DNA of 35,643 nt from Pseudomonas bananamidigenes. GTDB lineage: Bacteria; Pseudomonadota; Gammaproteobacteria; Pseudomonadales; Pseudomonadaceae. The stretch is taken from the NCBI RefSeq assembly GCF_001679645.1, contig NZ_LRUN01000084.1:1-35643 (forward strand), given 5' to 3'. A program made the position numbers and the translations under genes. Shown here piece after piece: positions 16,245-24,787 of the stretch; position 1 is the first letter of the stretch, and each line of letters begins with the position of its first letter. Under the pieces are notes generated by a model, which saw only the letters and a program-made list of their open reading frames with translations, did no database searches and was not told the DNA's origin.

Positions 16245-16410
16245 GGACGGCTCCGGTGGAATGGGGGGCTGAAAACCCGCGCAGTTTACAGGGAGTCTGA
16301 AAACGTAGCGAGCAATGACGCCCGGTAACGTGCGTCGAGTGCAATTCCTGCTATCAGACGTGATCGGACCGGGAGAGTTCAGGCACGGATTTCAGCGTAG
16401 TCGCAAACCC

Positions 16411-16435
16411 GACGGGTGTAGAGGCCACACCCGTC
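16411..16435 (-). terminator. Hairpin downstream of the DUF3999 gene
   Basis: GACGGGTGT (16411-16419) pairs perfectly with ACACCCGTC (16427-16435) around a seven-base loop, directly after the DUF3999 stop on the minus strand. Only TTT follows three bases further on, so it is a weak intrinsic terminator candidate between this gene and fbp. Confidence 0.45.
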
Positions 16436-16439
16436 CGAT

Positions 16440-17804
16440 TCAGGATTTGGCCGGCGGTTTGCGCAGCAGACTGAACGCCATCACCGCCAGAAACAGCACA
16501 CTGAGCAGCAGCACCGCCCACAGGCCGAATTTCTTCCAGTTGGTGTCCGCCGTGGCCGAGGTGGTAGCCGTCGTTGTCCGGGTTGCCACCGCTTCACCTT
16601 GCACTGTGGCCTTGCCCAGCGTGGCCAGTTTCTCCGGTTTGAAATCGGGGATCAGCGTGCTCAGCGGCAGGTTCGCCGTTCTCATCGTCGGATTGCCCAG
16701 CGCCAGGCTGTAAGGCCCGTCACCGCGCGCAAGGAAGATCACCTGCGTGGCGCGCACCGCGTACTTGAGGCTCGGGGCCTGTTCGCCCAGACCGCCGCCG
16801 CGTTCGTCGACCGTCAGTTTCAACTGCTGGACGGTCTGCCCGTAAAGCTGCAATTCGTTCTGCACCACGTCCTGGCCATTCTGGGTCAGGCGATAGAGCA
16901 GACCACTGCTCATCGTCTGCCACGGCAGACTGGTTTCGCGGCGTCCCGACAGCGTCACCGGCGCCAGGCTGTTGGGCTGTTTCAACTCGACCTGAACCCG
17001 TTCGACATTCAGCCCCATCGGCAGCTGCCAGATGTATTCACCGGCCTTGGTGCTGCTGCCGGTCAGCGCCGGTGACCAGACCAGCGGCAACGGCAGGTTT
17101 TGCGGATCGCTGCTTTTCAGCTGCGCCGAGGTCAGCGTTGGTGCTGCATTCGGCGAATCCCACAACAGCCGCAGATAACGCGCCGATTGCCCCGGCAACG
17201 CAACTTCATGCTGTTCGATGCGCTCATCGGAAAAGGTCAGGCGTGCAACTTGGCCTTCACCCCATGGTTGCCAGTGCTGCAAGTCGTCGCTGGCCTCGAT
17301 GCTGAAACGCTGGAAGCCATCCCGCTCGCTGGTCCAGTCGAGAATCAGTTGCTGCAACGGCGCCTTGATTGCACTGGCATCCAGCAACCAGCCGCGCAGC
17401 ACCTCTTCCCCCGCTTCCAGTTGACTGGATGGCTGCACTTCCACCAGCGTGCCGGTGGTGGTCGACTGGACCCGCACACTCGGAGCACGTTCTGTGGCAT
17501 CCGCCGAGTTATACAGCGGGAACCACTTCACCGCGTTCAAGCGACCGTCGTCGCGGGTCTGCGCCGATTCCCGGGCCAGCGCATAGGCCTGCGGTTCACC
17601 CGCGGCGTTGAACACCCGCAGATCGCTGAGATCGGTCTGGCGCGCCTGCAACTGCACGTTCAGCGGCAGTTCGAGGCGATACCACGGGCCCGCGCCAGTG
17701 ACCGACAACGGCACCTGCGCCGCAAAGTCCGCCGGTTTTTCCTGGCCGGCGGCCGTCATGGCCACACCCAGCAACAGCCACCCCAGATTCAATAAGCGAC
17801 TCAA
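16440..17804 (-). CDS. DUF3999 family membrane-anchored periplasmic protein
   Basis: A 454-residue protein starting at TTG 17802-17804, with AAGGAG seven bases upstream. The TTG overlaps the TGA of the upstream DUF2339 gene as TTGA. It has an N-terminal signal sequence (LLNLGWLLLGVAMTAAG), a large beta-rich periplasmic part with a discoidin-like pattern (GFQRFSIEASDDLQHWQPWG, then SARYLRLLWDS), and a C-terminal transmembrane helix (FGLWAVLLLSVLFLAVMAF) with a short basic tail. The family is almost always next to a DUF2339 gene, suggesting the two form a membrane complex. Function is unknown. No ATG start gives a signal peptide with a ribosome-binding site. Confidence 0.82.
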   Translation of the reverse strand: MSRLLNLGWLLLGVAMTAAGQEKPADFAAQVPLSVTGAGPWYRLELPLNVQLQARQTDLSDLRVFNAAGEPQAYALARESAQTRDDGRLNAVKWFPLYNSADATERAPSVRVQSTTTGTLVEVQPSSQLEAGEEVLRGWLLDASAIKAPLQQLILDWTSERDGFQRFSIEASDDLQHWQPWGEGQVARLTFSDERIEQHEVALPGQSARYLRLLWDSPNAAPTLTSAQLKSSDPQNLPLPLVWSPALTGSSTKAGEYIWQLPMGLNVERVQVELKQPNSLAPVTLSGRRETSLPWQTMSSGLLYRLTQNGQDVVQNELQLYGQTVQQLKLTVDERGGGLGEQAPSLKYAVRATQVIFLARGDGPYSLALGNPTMRTANLPLSTLIPDFKPEKLATLGKATVQGEAVATRTTTATTSATADTNWKKFGLWAVLLLSVLFLAVMAFSLLRKPPAKS

Positions 17805-20800
17805 GACGACACTCCTTCGGTTTCCGGGGCCGGTTTGTCCGCCTCCGGTGCAGCCTCGACGCGTTTGGGCGGCAGCGGCGCGAAATAACCCACCACCAGC
17901 AGCAACACGCCGACGCCGATAAACGAGACGATCCGGGCCAGACCACCACGGTTGCTCAACTCGACAAAAATCAGTTTGGCCACCACCAGCGCAATCAGCG
18001 CCGCACCGATCAGCCACACTTCGCGGCGATGGCGCAGGTGCCCGCCGATCATCAGCCCCAGCGCCATCAGCGTCCAGACGATGGACAACCCGGCCTGCAC
18101 CAGCATCGACTCAAGCAACAGGTCCAGCTCGAACGGGATGCCCGCCCAATGATGCGCGGCGCGGGTCACCAGCGCGGTGCAGAAGGCGAACAGCGAAACA
18201 CCGGCGATCAGTTGCGAGGCGTGAGCGGCGTAATCCTTGCGGATCGACAGCTCGGCCACCGCGCTGCGTGACCAGACATAAACGCTGAACAACGCGATCA
18301 GCAGCCCCAGCTCCAGGGGGTTGATCAGCGGCACGTAGGGCAGCGGCTCGGCATTGCCGTCGCTGACACCGTTCGCCAGCCAGAACCAGATCAGCATCAA
18401 CAGCGCCAGCGGCGCCGCCGCGTACAAGCGGTACTCGCGAGCGAACGCCGCCACCGGCCACGGCCAGTTCCGAGGCGCGGCCATCAGCAACAGATACACG
18501 CTCGGCAGAATCGCCCAGCCCAGCCAGCGCCAGGCGTTGTATTGCTCGGACAACAGCAGCAGGCCATAGCGCAACTCCAGCGCCAGCACGCCGATCAGCA
18601 ACCAGCAGCCGAGCACATGGGCCGTGCTCAAGGCCCGCGCCGGCAACATCGACGCCAGACGCCGCAGGCTGAAGAAATGCACCGCGAACACTGCCGCCCA
18701 CGCCAGCCAGCCGACGTCGCCGCCGGGTGATAACGCGAGTGCCACGCGGCGAGCAACACCAGCCCGGCCGCCGGAATCAGCAAGGTGCAGAGCAACCCGA
18801 GCGACGGCCATTTCAGGCGCAATGCCAACAGCGTCCACAAGGCGACACTCAGCGCGGCGACCAGCAGCAACAACGTCGCCTGCAGATTCAGCGGCGCAAA
18901 ACGCAGCACCTCACTGACCCACGCCAGCGCCCACCAACCGGCACCCCACACCAGCAGCACTTCGGACAGTCGCTGCAAACTCAGCACATCGAACGCCGAA
19001 GCATGATTGCCCAGTTGCAGGCGCCACGCACCGATCATCGCCGCCAGCCCAAGCACCAGTGGCGTCCAGAATCCGCCATGACCCAGCGGCCGCAGACCTT
19101 CACTGGACAAAGGCCCGAGCAGTTCGGGACCGGCAAGCAAAAACGCCGCGCCGCCGATCAACTGCAGCAACAGACCGAAGACAAAACTTGCGCGCTGCTG
19201 GAGGTACAGACTGAGCCAGATAATCAGCAAGCCACTGGCTGCCCACACCGCACTCGCCGTCTGCCACGGCAGCACGAACAACACCGCCAGATTGATCAGC
19301 ACCAGCCCCGCCAGCAGCACCACCGACAAGCCGCGCAGCAGCCGCACATCGCTGCGCACCATCTCGTCACGCGCCGCCAGCAACATGCCGGCGATCAATG
19401 CCAGACCGATCAGCGAGGCGCTGAGCAAACCACTCCAGCCGGCGCTGAACACCGCCGCCGAATCCTCGCCCGCCCCTTGCAGGCGCAACAGGAACAACGC
19501 ACCACCCAGCAGTTGCACGGCAAAAGCGGTGAACAGGAACGTGCGCGATTGCAGGCGCAAGCCGACGAACAAGGTCGCCAGCCCGGCCAATGCCCAACTG
19601 ATGGCCGTGGCCTGGACGAAGAAAAACAGCGGCGCCAACAGATAGAGGAAAGTCAGACCGAGACTCGCCAACACCGGCAGGCCCTGGCGCTCCCACGCCG
19701 CGGTGTGGTCCACCGAGGCTTTGCGCAATTGATGGAAACTGAACAGCAGCGCGATACCAAGCATCAGCGCGCCCAGCGGTGCTCCGTCGAGCAGGCTGCT
19801 TTCGCCGACGCGCAACTGACCGAGAAACGCCAGCGCCGAGCCCAGTTGCAGCAACAAAGCAAAGACTCGGGCGAACGGGCGATGTTGACGCAAGCCAAGC
19901 CAGAAAATCCCCGCGCCCTCCACCGCCCAAGCCGCAGAGGTCCAGCGCGCATCCAGCCCCAGCGGAATCGCCAGGCTGGCGAAAATCACCCCGAGCGCCA
20001 GGCAGGTTTCGCCCAGCAACAAGGCACGACCGCCCATCAACAACCGAGCGAGGGTCATGTAAATCATGCCCAGCGCCAATGCGCTGAACGCAGCGGCAAA
20101 TTCCAGATGCTGCACCAGCGCGAATTGCAGGCCGAAACCCACCAGCGGCGGACCGAACAGCATGGTGCCGTCGACGTAGTCACCCTTGCGCGCCGACCAA
20201 TGCAGCAGCGCCTCACGGTCGCCGTCTGCCGGGGCGTCCGGCATGTCCAGCAACTTGCGTCGGGCGAACAACAGGCCGATGGCCAGGTACATCAGGAAGA
20301 ACAGAATCAGGAACGGCTCGGTGCTCCACAACAGCTCCGGCGCATACGAACGCACGCCCCAGGCGAAACCGATGCCGAAGGTGCCGGCGAAACCGATCAG
20401 GTTCAGCAGACGCCAGGCCTTGAACCAGGCGATGGCGAGAATGCCGGCATTGAGTAACGCAAAATAGCTGAACAGCGCGACATGGTTGCCGGCGCCGGTA
20501 GAGGTCAGGATCGGTGCGGCGAAACCGCCCAATGCCGCAACGCAGGCCAGGGCCAGGGAATCCTGAGTGATCGCCAGAATCGCCGAAAACACCGTCACCG
20601 CCACCAGCAATCCCAGCGCGGCGGACGGATCGAGCAGCGGATGCAGGCGCATCGCCGCGAAGACCGTCAGGTACATCACCGCGATCCCGGTGCCTTGCAG
20701 CATCAAGGCGTAACTGCTGTTGCGATGGCGCAGCCACCAGCCCAGCGCCAGCAGTCCCAATGCGGCTGCGGCAACCCCGGCGTAGCGCATTTCGATCGGC

Positions 20801-21387
20801 ACCACCATGCCTTCGGTGGCGTAGCGCAGCAGGAAGGCCAGGCCGAAGAACAACAGCACCACACCGACCCGCAGCACAGTGTTGCCACCGAACAGCCAGT
20901 TGCGCGCAGCGTTGATGCCACGCTCGATGAGGTTCGGGCCACGGGGTTCGGCGGGCGGTTGTGGTTCGGGCGTGACGGCGTCGAGCTGCCAGACATCGGC
21001 CGGCAACGGTTGGCTGGTTTCGCTGGCCACAGCGGAGATCGGTTCAAGCTCGGGCGGCAGTTCCCAGACCAGCTCGGGTACTGCGGCGGGGGCCTCTTCG
21101 GTCACCCGGAGCGGTTCGACAGCGGTCTCTGGAGCGGGCTCGACGCCCGGTGAGGTGTCCCGCACGCCGGCGCCTTCGAGCAGAAACAGACGCTGCTCGA
21201 CAGCCTGCAAGGCGATTTTCGCCTGTTCAAGTTGAACCTTGTGTTCGGCACTCTGCGAACCAAGCCGGGCGATCCGGATCGTCTGGCCGATCACCAGGCC
21301 CAGCAGCGCGCCCAACAGCGCAGAACTGAACGACTCGTCGAGCAGCCAACCGAGCAGCAGCCCGATCAACATGAACATCCATTGCAT
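17801..21387 (-). pseudogene. DUF2339 family polytopic membrane protein, interrupted by a one-base frameshift
   Basis: The reading frame starts at ATG 21385-21387 (AGGGA eight bases upstream) and runs to 18628. The homologous sequence then continues in another frame from about 18730 to the stop at 17801. Near 18715-18729 the minus strand reads CACCCGGCGGCGACGTCGGC. Adding one G gives HPAADVGWLAW and restores one frame of about 1,195 residues, a normal size for the family. The N-terminal part has a TM segment, a coiled coil (EHKVQLEQAKIALQAVEQRL), an acidic proline-rich linker, then more than 25 hydrophobic segments in all. A lost base in a GGCGGC run may be an assembly error or a recent true mutation. 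It is coupled to the DUF3999 gene by TTGA overlap. Function is unknown. Confidence 0.85.
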
Positions 21388-21442
21388 GGTCGATATCCCT
21401 GAGCAGCCCCGGAACGGGGCGAAATCAGGGCTCAGTATATCG

Positions 21443-21470
21443 GCCCGGCCCAACGAGCGTGGGGCCGGGC
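21443..21470. terminator. GC-rich hairpin between glgP and the DUF2339 gene
   Basis: GCCCGGCCC (21443-21451) and GGGCCGGGC (21462-21470) form a perfect 9-bp stem just after the glgP stop on the minus strand. No T-run follows, so a terminator role is possible but weak. Confidence 0.4.
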
Positions 21471-21489
21471 GCACATTTGTCGCTAAAAG

Positions 21490-23940
21490 TTACTCCAGCG
21501 CCTTCCAGATATCCGTGGCGTACTCGCGAATCGTCCGGTCCGACGAGAACCAGCCCATCCGCGCGGTGTTCAGCACCGCCGAGCGCCACCAGTTATTCGA
21601 ATCGTGCCAGAGCGCATCGACGCGCATCTGCGCTTCCCAGTACGCATCGAAGTCGGCGCAGACCAGGAAGCGGTCGTAGTCCATCAGCGAATCGATCAGC
21701 CCGGTGTAGCGCGAGGTGTCATCCGGCGAGAACACACCACTGCGAATCGCCTGCAATACGTCGCTCAGACGGTGAGAGGCGGCGATGTCCGGCGCGGCAC
21801 TGAACTCGTGGTTCTGCTTGCGCGCTTCGACCTGCTGGGCACTCAGTCCGAAAATGAACATGTGCTCGGCACCGATGCGCTCGCACATTTCCACGTTGGC
21901 ACCGTCGAGGGTGCCGATGGTCAGCGCGCCGTTGAGGCCGAACTTCATGTTGCTGGTACCCGACGCCTCGAAACCGGCGGTGGAGATCTGCTCCGAGAGA
22001 TCCGCCGCCGGGATGATGCTCTCCGCCAGGCTGACGTTGTAGTTGGGCAGGAACACCACCTTCAGCAGGCCGCGCACGGTCGGATCGTTGTTCACCACCC
22101 GGGCGATGTCGTTGGTCAGCTTGATGATCAGCTTGGCCTGGTGATAACTGGCCGCCGCCTTGCCGGCGAAGATTTTCACCCGCGGCACCCAGTCGGTTTC
22201 CGGCTGGGCGCGAATCGCCTGATACAGCGCAACCGTATGCATCAGGTTGAGCAACTGACGCTTGTATTCGTGGATCCGCTTGACCTGCACGTCGAACATC
22301 GCCGCCGGGTTGACTGCGATCCCCAGCCGTTCGTGAATCAGATAGGCCAGCGCTTTTTTGCTGTGCAGCCGTTGCTCGGCGAAGGCCTTGCGGAAGGCCG
22401 CTTTTTCGGCGAACGGTTCAAGATCCAGCAGGCGCTCTTCGGGGTTGTCCAGCACATCCGGGCCGAGGGCATCGACCAGCATCGACGTCAGCTCCGGGTT
22501 GGCCTGGTACAGCCAGCGGCGGAAGGTGATGCCGTTGGTTTTGTTGTTGATCCGCTCCGGATACAGCTTGTGCAGTTCGGCAAACACGGTTTTGCGCATC
22601 AGTTGCGTGTGCAGGCCCGACACGCCGTTGACGCTGTGGGAACCGAGGAACGCGAGGTTGCCCATGCGCACCCGACGGCCGTTGTCTTCCTCGATCAGCG
22701 AAACCGCCCGCAGCACGTCGAAATCGTGAATGCCCTTGGCCCGCAACGAGTCGATGTGCTGGGCGTTGATCAAATAAATGATCTGCATGTGCCGCGGCAG
22801 CATGCGCTCCATCAGCCCTACCGGCCAGGTTTCCAGTGCTTCTGGCAGCAGCGTGTGGTTGGTGTACGACAGCGTATCGACGGTGACTTGCCACGCCGCA
22901 TCCCAGGCCACGTCGTAGACATCCACCAGCAGCCGCATCAGTTCGGCGACGGCAATCGAAGGGTGAGTGTCGTTGAGCTGGATCGACGCGTGATCGCCAA
23001 GGGTCAGCACCGAGGTGTGCATGTTGCGATGACGGCGCAGCAGATCCTGAAGCGACGCGGCGACGAAGAAGTATTCCTGACGCAGGCGCAGCTCCTGCCC
23101 GGCCTCGGTGCTGTCCGCCGGATAAAGCACGCGGGAGATGCTTTCGGCGCGAGCCACCTCGGCCACGGCACCCAAATGGTCACCGGCGTTGAAGCGCTCC
23201 AGGTGCAGATCTTCCATCGCACGGGCCCGCCACAGGCGCAAGGTGTTGACGCTCGCCCCGCGCCAGCCGACCACCGGGGTGTCGTAGGCAATCGCCCGCA
23301 CGGTTTCGGCCGGGTGCCAGACCTGTTTGCTCTTGCCGGTGACATCGGTGACGGTTTCGACGCTGCCGCCGAAGCCAATGGTGTAGACGACCTCCGGCCG
23401 TTCGAACTCCCATGGGTTGCCGAAATCCAGCCAGTGCTCGGTCTGCTCCTGCTGCCAGCCGTCGACGATGGCCTGGCGGAACAGGCCGTGCTCATACCGA
23501 ATGCCGTAGCCGTGGCCGGCGATGCCGAGCGTCGACATGCTTTCCATGAAACACGCCGCCAGACGTCCGAGGCCGCCGTTGCCCAGCGCGGCGTCGGGCT
23601 CCAGCAAGCGGATGCGCTCCAGATCCACGCCCAGCTCGGTCAGTGCCTCGCGAGCGACGTCAAGCAGGCCCAGATTGCTCAGGCTGTCGTACAGCAAACG
23701 GCCGATGAGAAATTCCAGCGAGAGGTAATACACCCGCTTCTGCCCTTTGCGGTAGATCTGTCGGGTGTGATCCATCCAGTGCTCGACCATGTGATCGCGC
23801 GCCGCCAGGGCGATGGCTTCGAACCAGTCATGGTCGAAGGCGTGATCCGGGTCTTTGCCCACCGCGTAGGTGAGTTTGGTCAGGACGGCGTCGCGGAATG
23901 CGGCCACCTCTGCTTCGCGAACTAGTGGTTCTTGAGTCAT
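21490..23940 (-). CDS. glgP: Glycogen/alpha-glucan phosphorylase
   Basis: An 816-residue glycosyltransferase family 35 enzyme that releases glucose 1-phosphate from alpha-1,4-glucans with pyridoxal phosphate. The PLP motif EASGTSNMKFGLNGALTIG has the Schiff-base lysine at 666. Other conserved parts are GNGGLGRLAACF, GYGIRYEHGLF, QLNDTHPSIAVAELMR, YTNHTLLPEALE and VQVKRIHEYKRQLLN. GAGG lies eight bases before the ATG. The gene is monocistronic in appearance, with 102 bp to the next minus-strand gene, and is not near other glg genes in this window. Malto-oligosaccharide phosphorylase activity (MalP) is the alternative within the same family. Confidence 0.95.
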   Translation of the reverse strand: MTQEPLVREAEVAAFRDAVLTKLTYAVGKDPDHAFDHDWFEAIALAARDHMVEHWMDHTRQIYRKGQKRVYYLSLEFLIGRLLYDSLSNLGLLDVAREALTELGVDLERIRLLEPDAALGNGGLGRLAACFMESMSTLGIAGHGYGIRYEHGLFRQAIVDGWQQEQTEHWLDFGNPWEFERPEVVYTIGFGGSVETVTDVTGKSKQVWHPAETVRAIAYDTPVVGWRGASVNTLRLWRARAMEDLHLERFNAGDHLGAVAEVARAESISRVLYPADSTEAGQELRLRQEYFFVAASLQDLLRRHRNMHTSVLTLGDHASIQLNDTHPSIAVAELMRLLVDVYDVAWDAAWQVTVDTLSYTNHTLLPEALETWPVGLMERMLPRHMQIIYLINAQHIDSLRAKGIHDFDVLRAVSLIEEDNGRRVRMGNLAFLGSHSVNGVSGLHTQLMRKTVFAELHKLYPERINNKTNGITFRRWLYQANPELTSMLVDALGPDVLDNPEERLLDLEPFAEKAAFRKAFAEQRLHSKKALAYLIHERLGIAVNPAAMFDVQVKRIHEYKRQLLNLMHTVALYQAIRAQPETDWVPRVKIFAGKAAASYHQAKLIIKLTNDIARVVNNDPTVRGLLKVVFLPNYNVSLAESIIPAADLSEQISTAGFEASGTSNMKFGLNGALTIGTLDGANVEMCERIGAEHMFIFGLSAQQVEARKQNHEFSAAPDIAASHRLSDVLQAIRSGVFSPDDTSRYTGLIDSLMDYDRFLVCADFDAYWEAQMRVDALWHDSNNWWRSAVLNTARMGWFSSDRTIREYATDIWKALE

Positions 23941-24158
23941 CGATAGGACCTCGAGCGAGCGGGGAATTGTCAGAGCCTAGACGGTCTGACCGACGGTGGC
24001 GGCTCTGGTTCGGCAGTTTTTCCTGAGAATGAGCGTTCGTCCGGCAATACCCTGGCGAATGCCTGAATGAATGCAGGGGCCATGCCGAATTGTCGGCTCC
24101 GGTGATGACAGAAAGAAAAAAACCGGCGAAAGGTTGTTCAAAAATCCACCCGTCCCGG

Positions 24159-24164
24159 TATGAT
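24159..24164 (+). promoter_or_regulatory. Candidate -10 box for the YkgJ-family gene
   Basis: TATGAT lies 35 bases before the start codon, in the 258-bp divergent gap between glgP and this gene. No good -35 is at the ideal spacing (TTCAAA is 16 bases upstream). The rest of the gap shows nothing I can name. Confidence 0.35.
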
Positions 24165-24198
24165 CGCGCGCCCTGACGCACACGCCTGGTAAACCCCG

Positions 24199-24636
24199 AT
24201 GATGAAGCCCAACCTGATCGCCGCCGCCGAGATCGACCGCCTCGAAACCTGGGCCAAATACTCGGCCCCGATGTGCGGCTCGTGCGTTTCCAGCTGCTGC
24301 ACGCTGCCGGTCGAGGTCAAGATCAAGGACCTGGTGCGCATCGGAGTGGTCGACGAGTTCGAACTGGGCGAGCCGCCGAAAAACATCGCCAAACGCCTGC
24401 AAAAGGAAGGTCTGGTGGAGCGCTTCAACCAGAAGTCGGGGATCTTCACCCTGCAGCGCATGAGCAACAACGATTGCTACTACCTGGATCGCAAGAGCCG
24501 GCTGTGCACCATTTATGACAAGCGCCCGGACACCTGCCGCAACCACCCGAAAATCGGCCCGCGCCCGGGATATTGCGCGTACAAGCCGAAGGAAGTGGAG
24601 CGGGTGCAGAATTCGCGGTCGATCGAGCGCTTCTGA
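24199..24636 (+). CDS. YkgJ-family cysteine cluster protein
   Basis: A 145-residue cytoplasmic protein with eight cysteines: Cys26, Cys29, Cys33 and Cys34 (CGSCVSSCC), and Cys93, Cys103, Cys113 and Cys126 (DCYYLDRKSRLCTIYDKRPDTC, then GYC). This spacing is the CxxCxxxCC...C pattern of the UPF0153/YkgJ family, believed to bind zinc or an iron-sulfur cluster. The segment YDKRPDTCRNHP is the family hallmark. Two consecutive ATGs begin the frame; no strong ribosome-binding site is visible. It converges with typA across a bidirectional terminator. The biochemical role is unknown. Confidence 0.9.
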   Translation: MMKPNLIAAAEIDRLETWAKYSAPMCGSCVSSCCTLPVEVKIKDLVRIGVVDEFELGEPPKNIAKRLQKEGLVERFNQKSGIFTLQRMSNNDCYYLDRKSRLCTIYDKRPDTCRNHPKIGPRPGYCAYKPKEVERVQNSRSIERF

Positions 24637-24647
24637 TCCCGACGCCT

Positions 24648-24700
24648 GATCGTTCCCACGCTCCGCGTGGGAATTCAGCCCGGGACGCTCCGCGTCCCAG
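24648..24700. repeat. Partial copy of the GATCGTTCCCACGCTC repeat
   Basis: It starts GATCGTTCCCACGCTCCGCG and contains the hairpins CCCACGCTCCGCGTGGG and GGGACGCTCCGCGTCCC. The closing right terminus found in the 11371-11476 copy is missing. Compared with that copy the core is ACGCTCCGCGT rather than ACGCTCTGCGT. It follows the YkgJ-family gene. Confidence 0.8.
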
Positions 24701-24733
24701 ACGGCGGACGCGATATTCAAATCCCGAATAAAC

Positions 24734-24771
24734 AAAAACGCCCCCGGTCTCTCGACCGGGGGCGTTTTTTT
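24734..24771. terminator. Bidirectional intrinsic terminator between ykgJ-type gene and typA
   Basis: An 11-bp perfect stem, CGCCCCCGGTC / GACCGGGGGCG, with loop TCTC, flanked by AAAAA on the left and seven T on the right. It therefore works on both strands and serves both convergent genes. Confidence 0.95.
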
Positions 24772-24787
24772 CAAGCCTGGCTAAAGC

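Noticed and set aside
18628..18838. Two separate overlapping genes instead of one frameshifted DUF2339 gene
   Set aside because: The second frame has no start with a ribosome-binding site, and its hydrophobic sequence continues the family profile directly; one added base merges them.
21604..23925. Plus-strand open frame (773 codons) opposite glgP
   Set aside because: Antisense shadow of glgP with composition of reverse-complemented codons; glgP motifs on the other strand are unambiguous.
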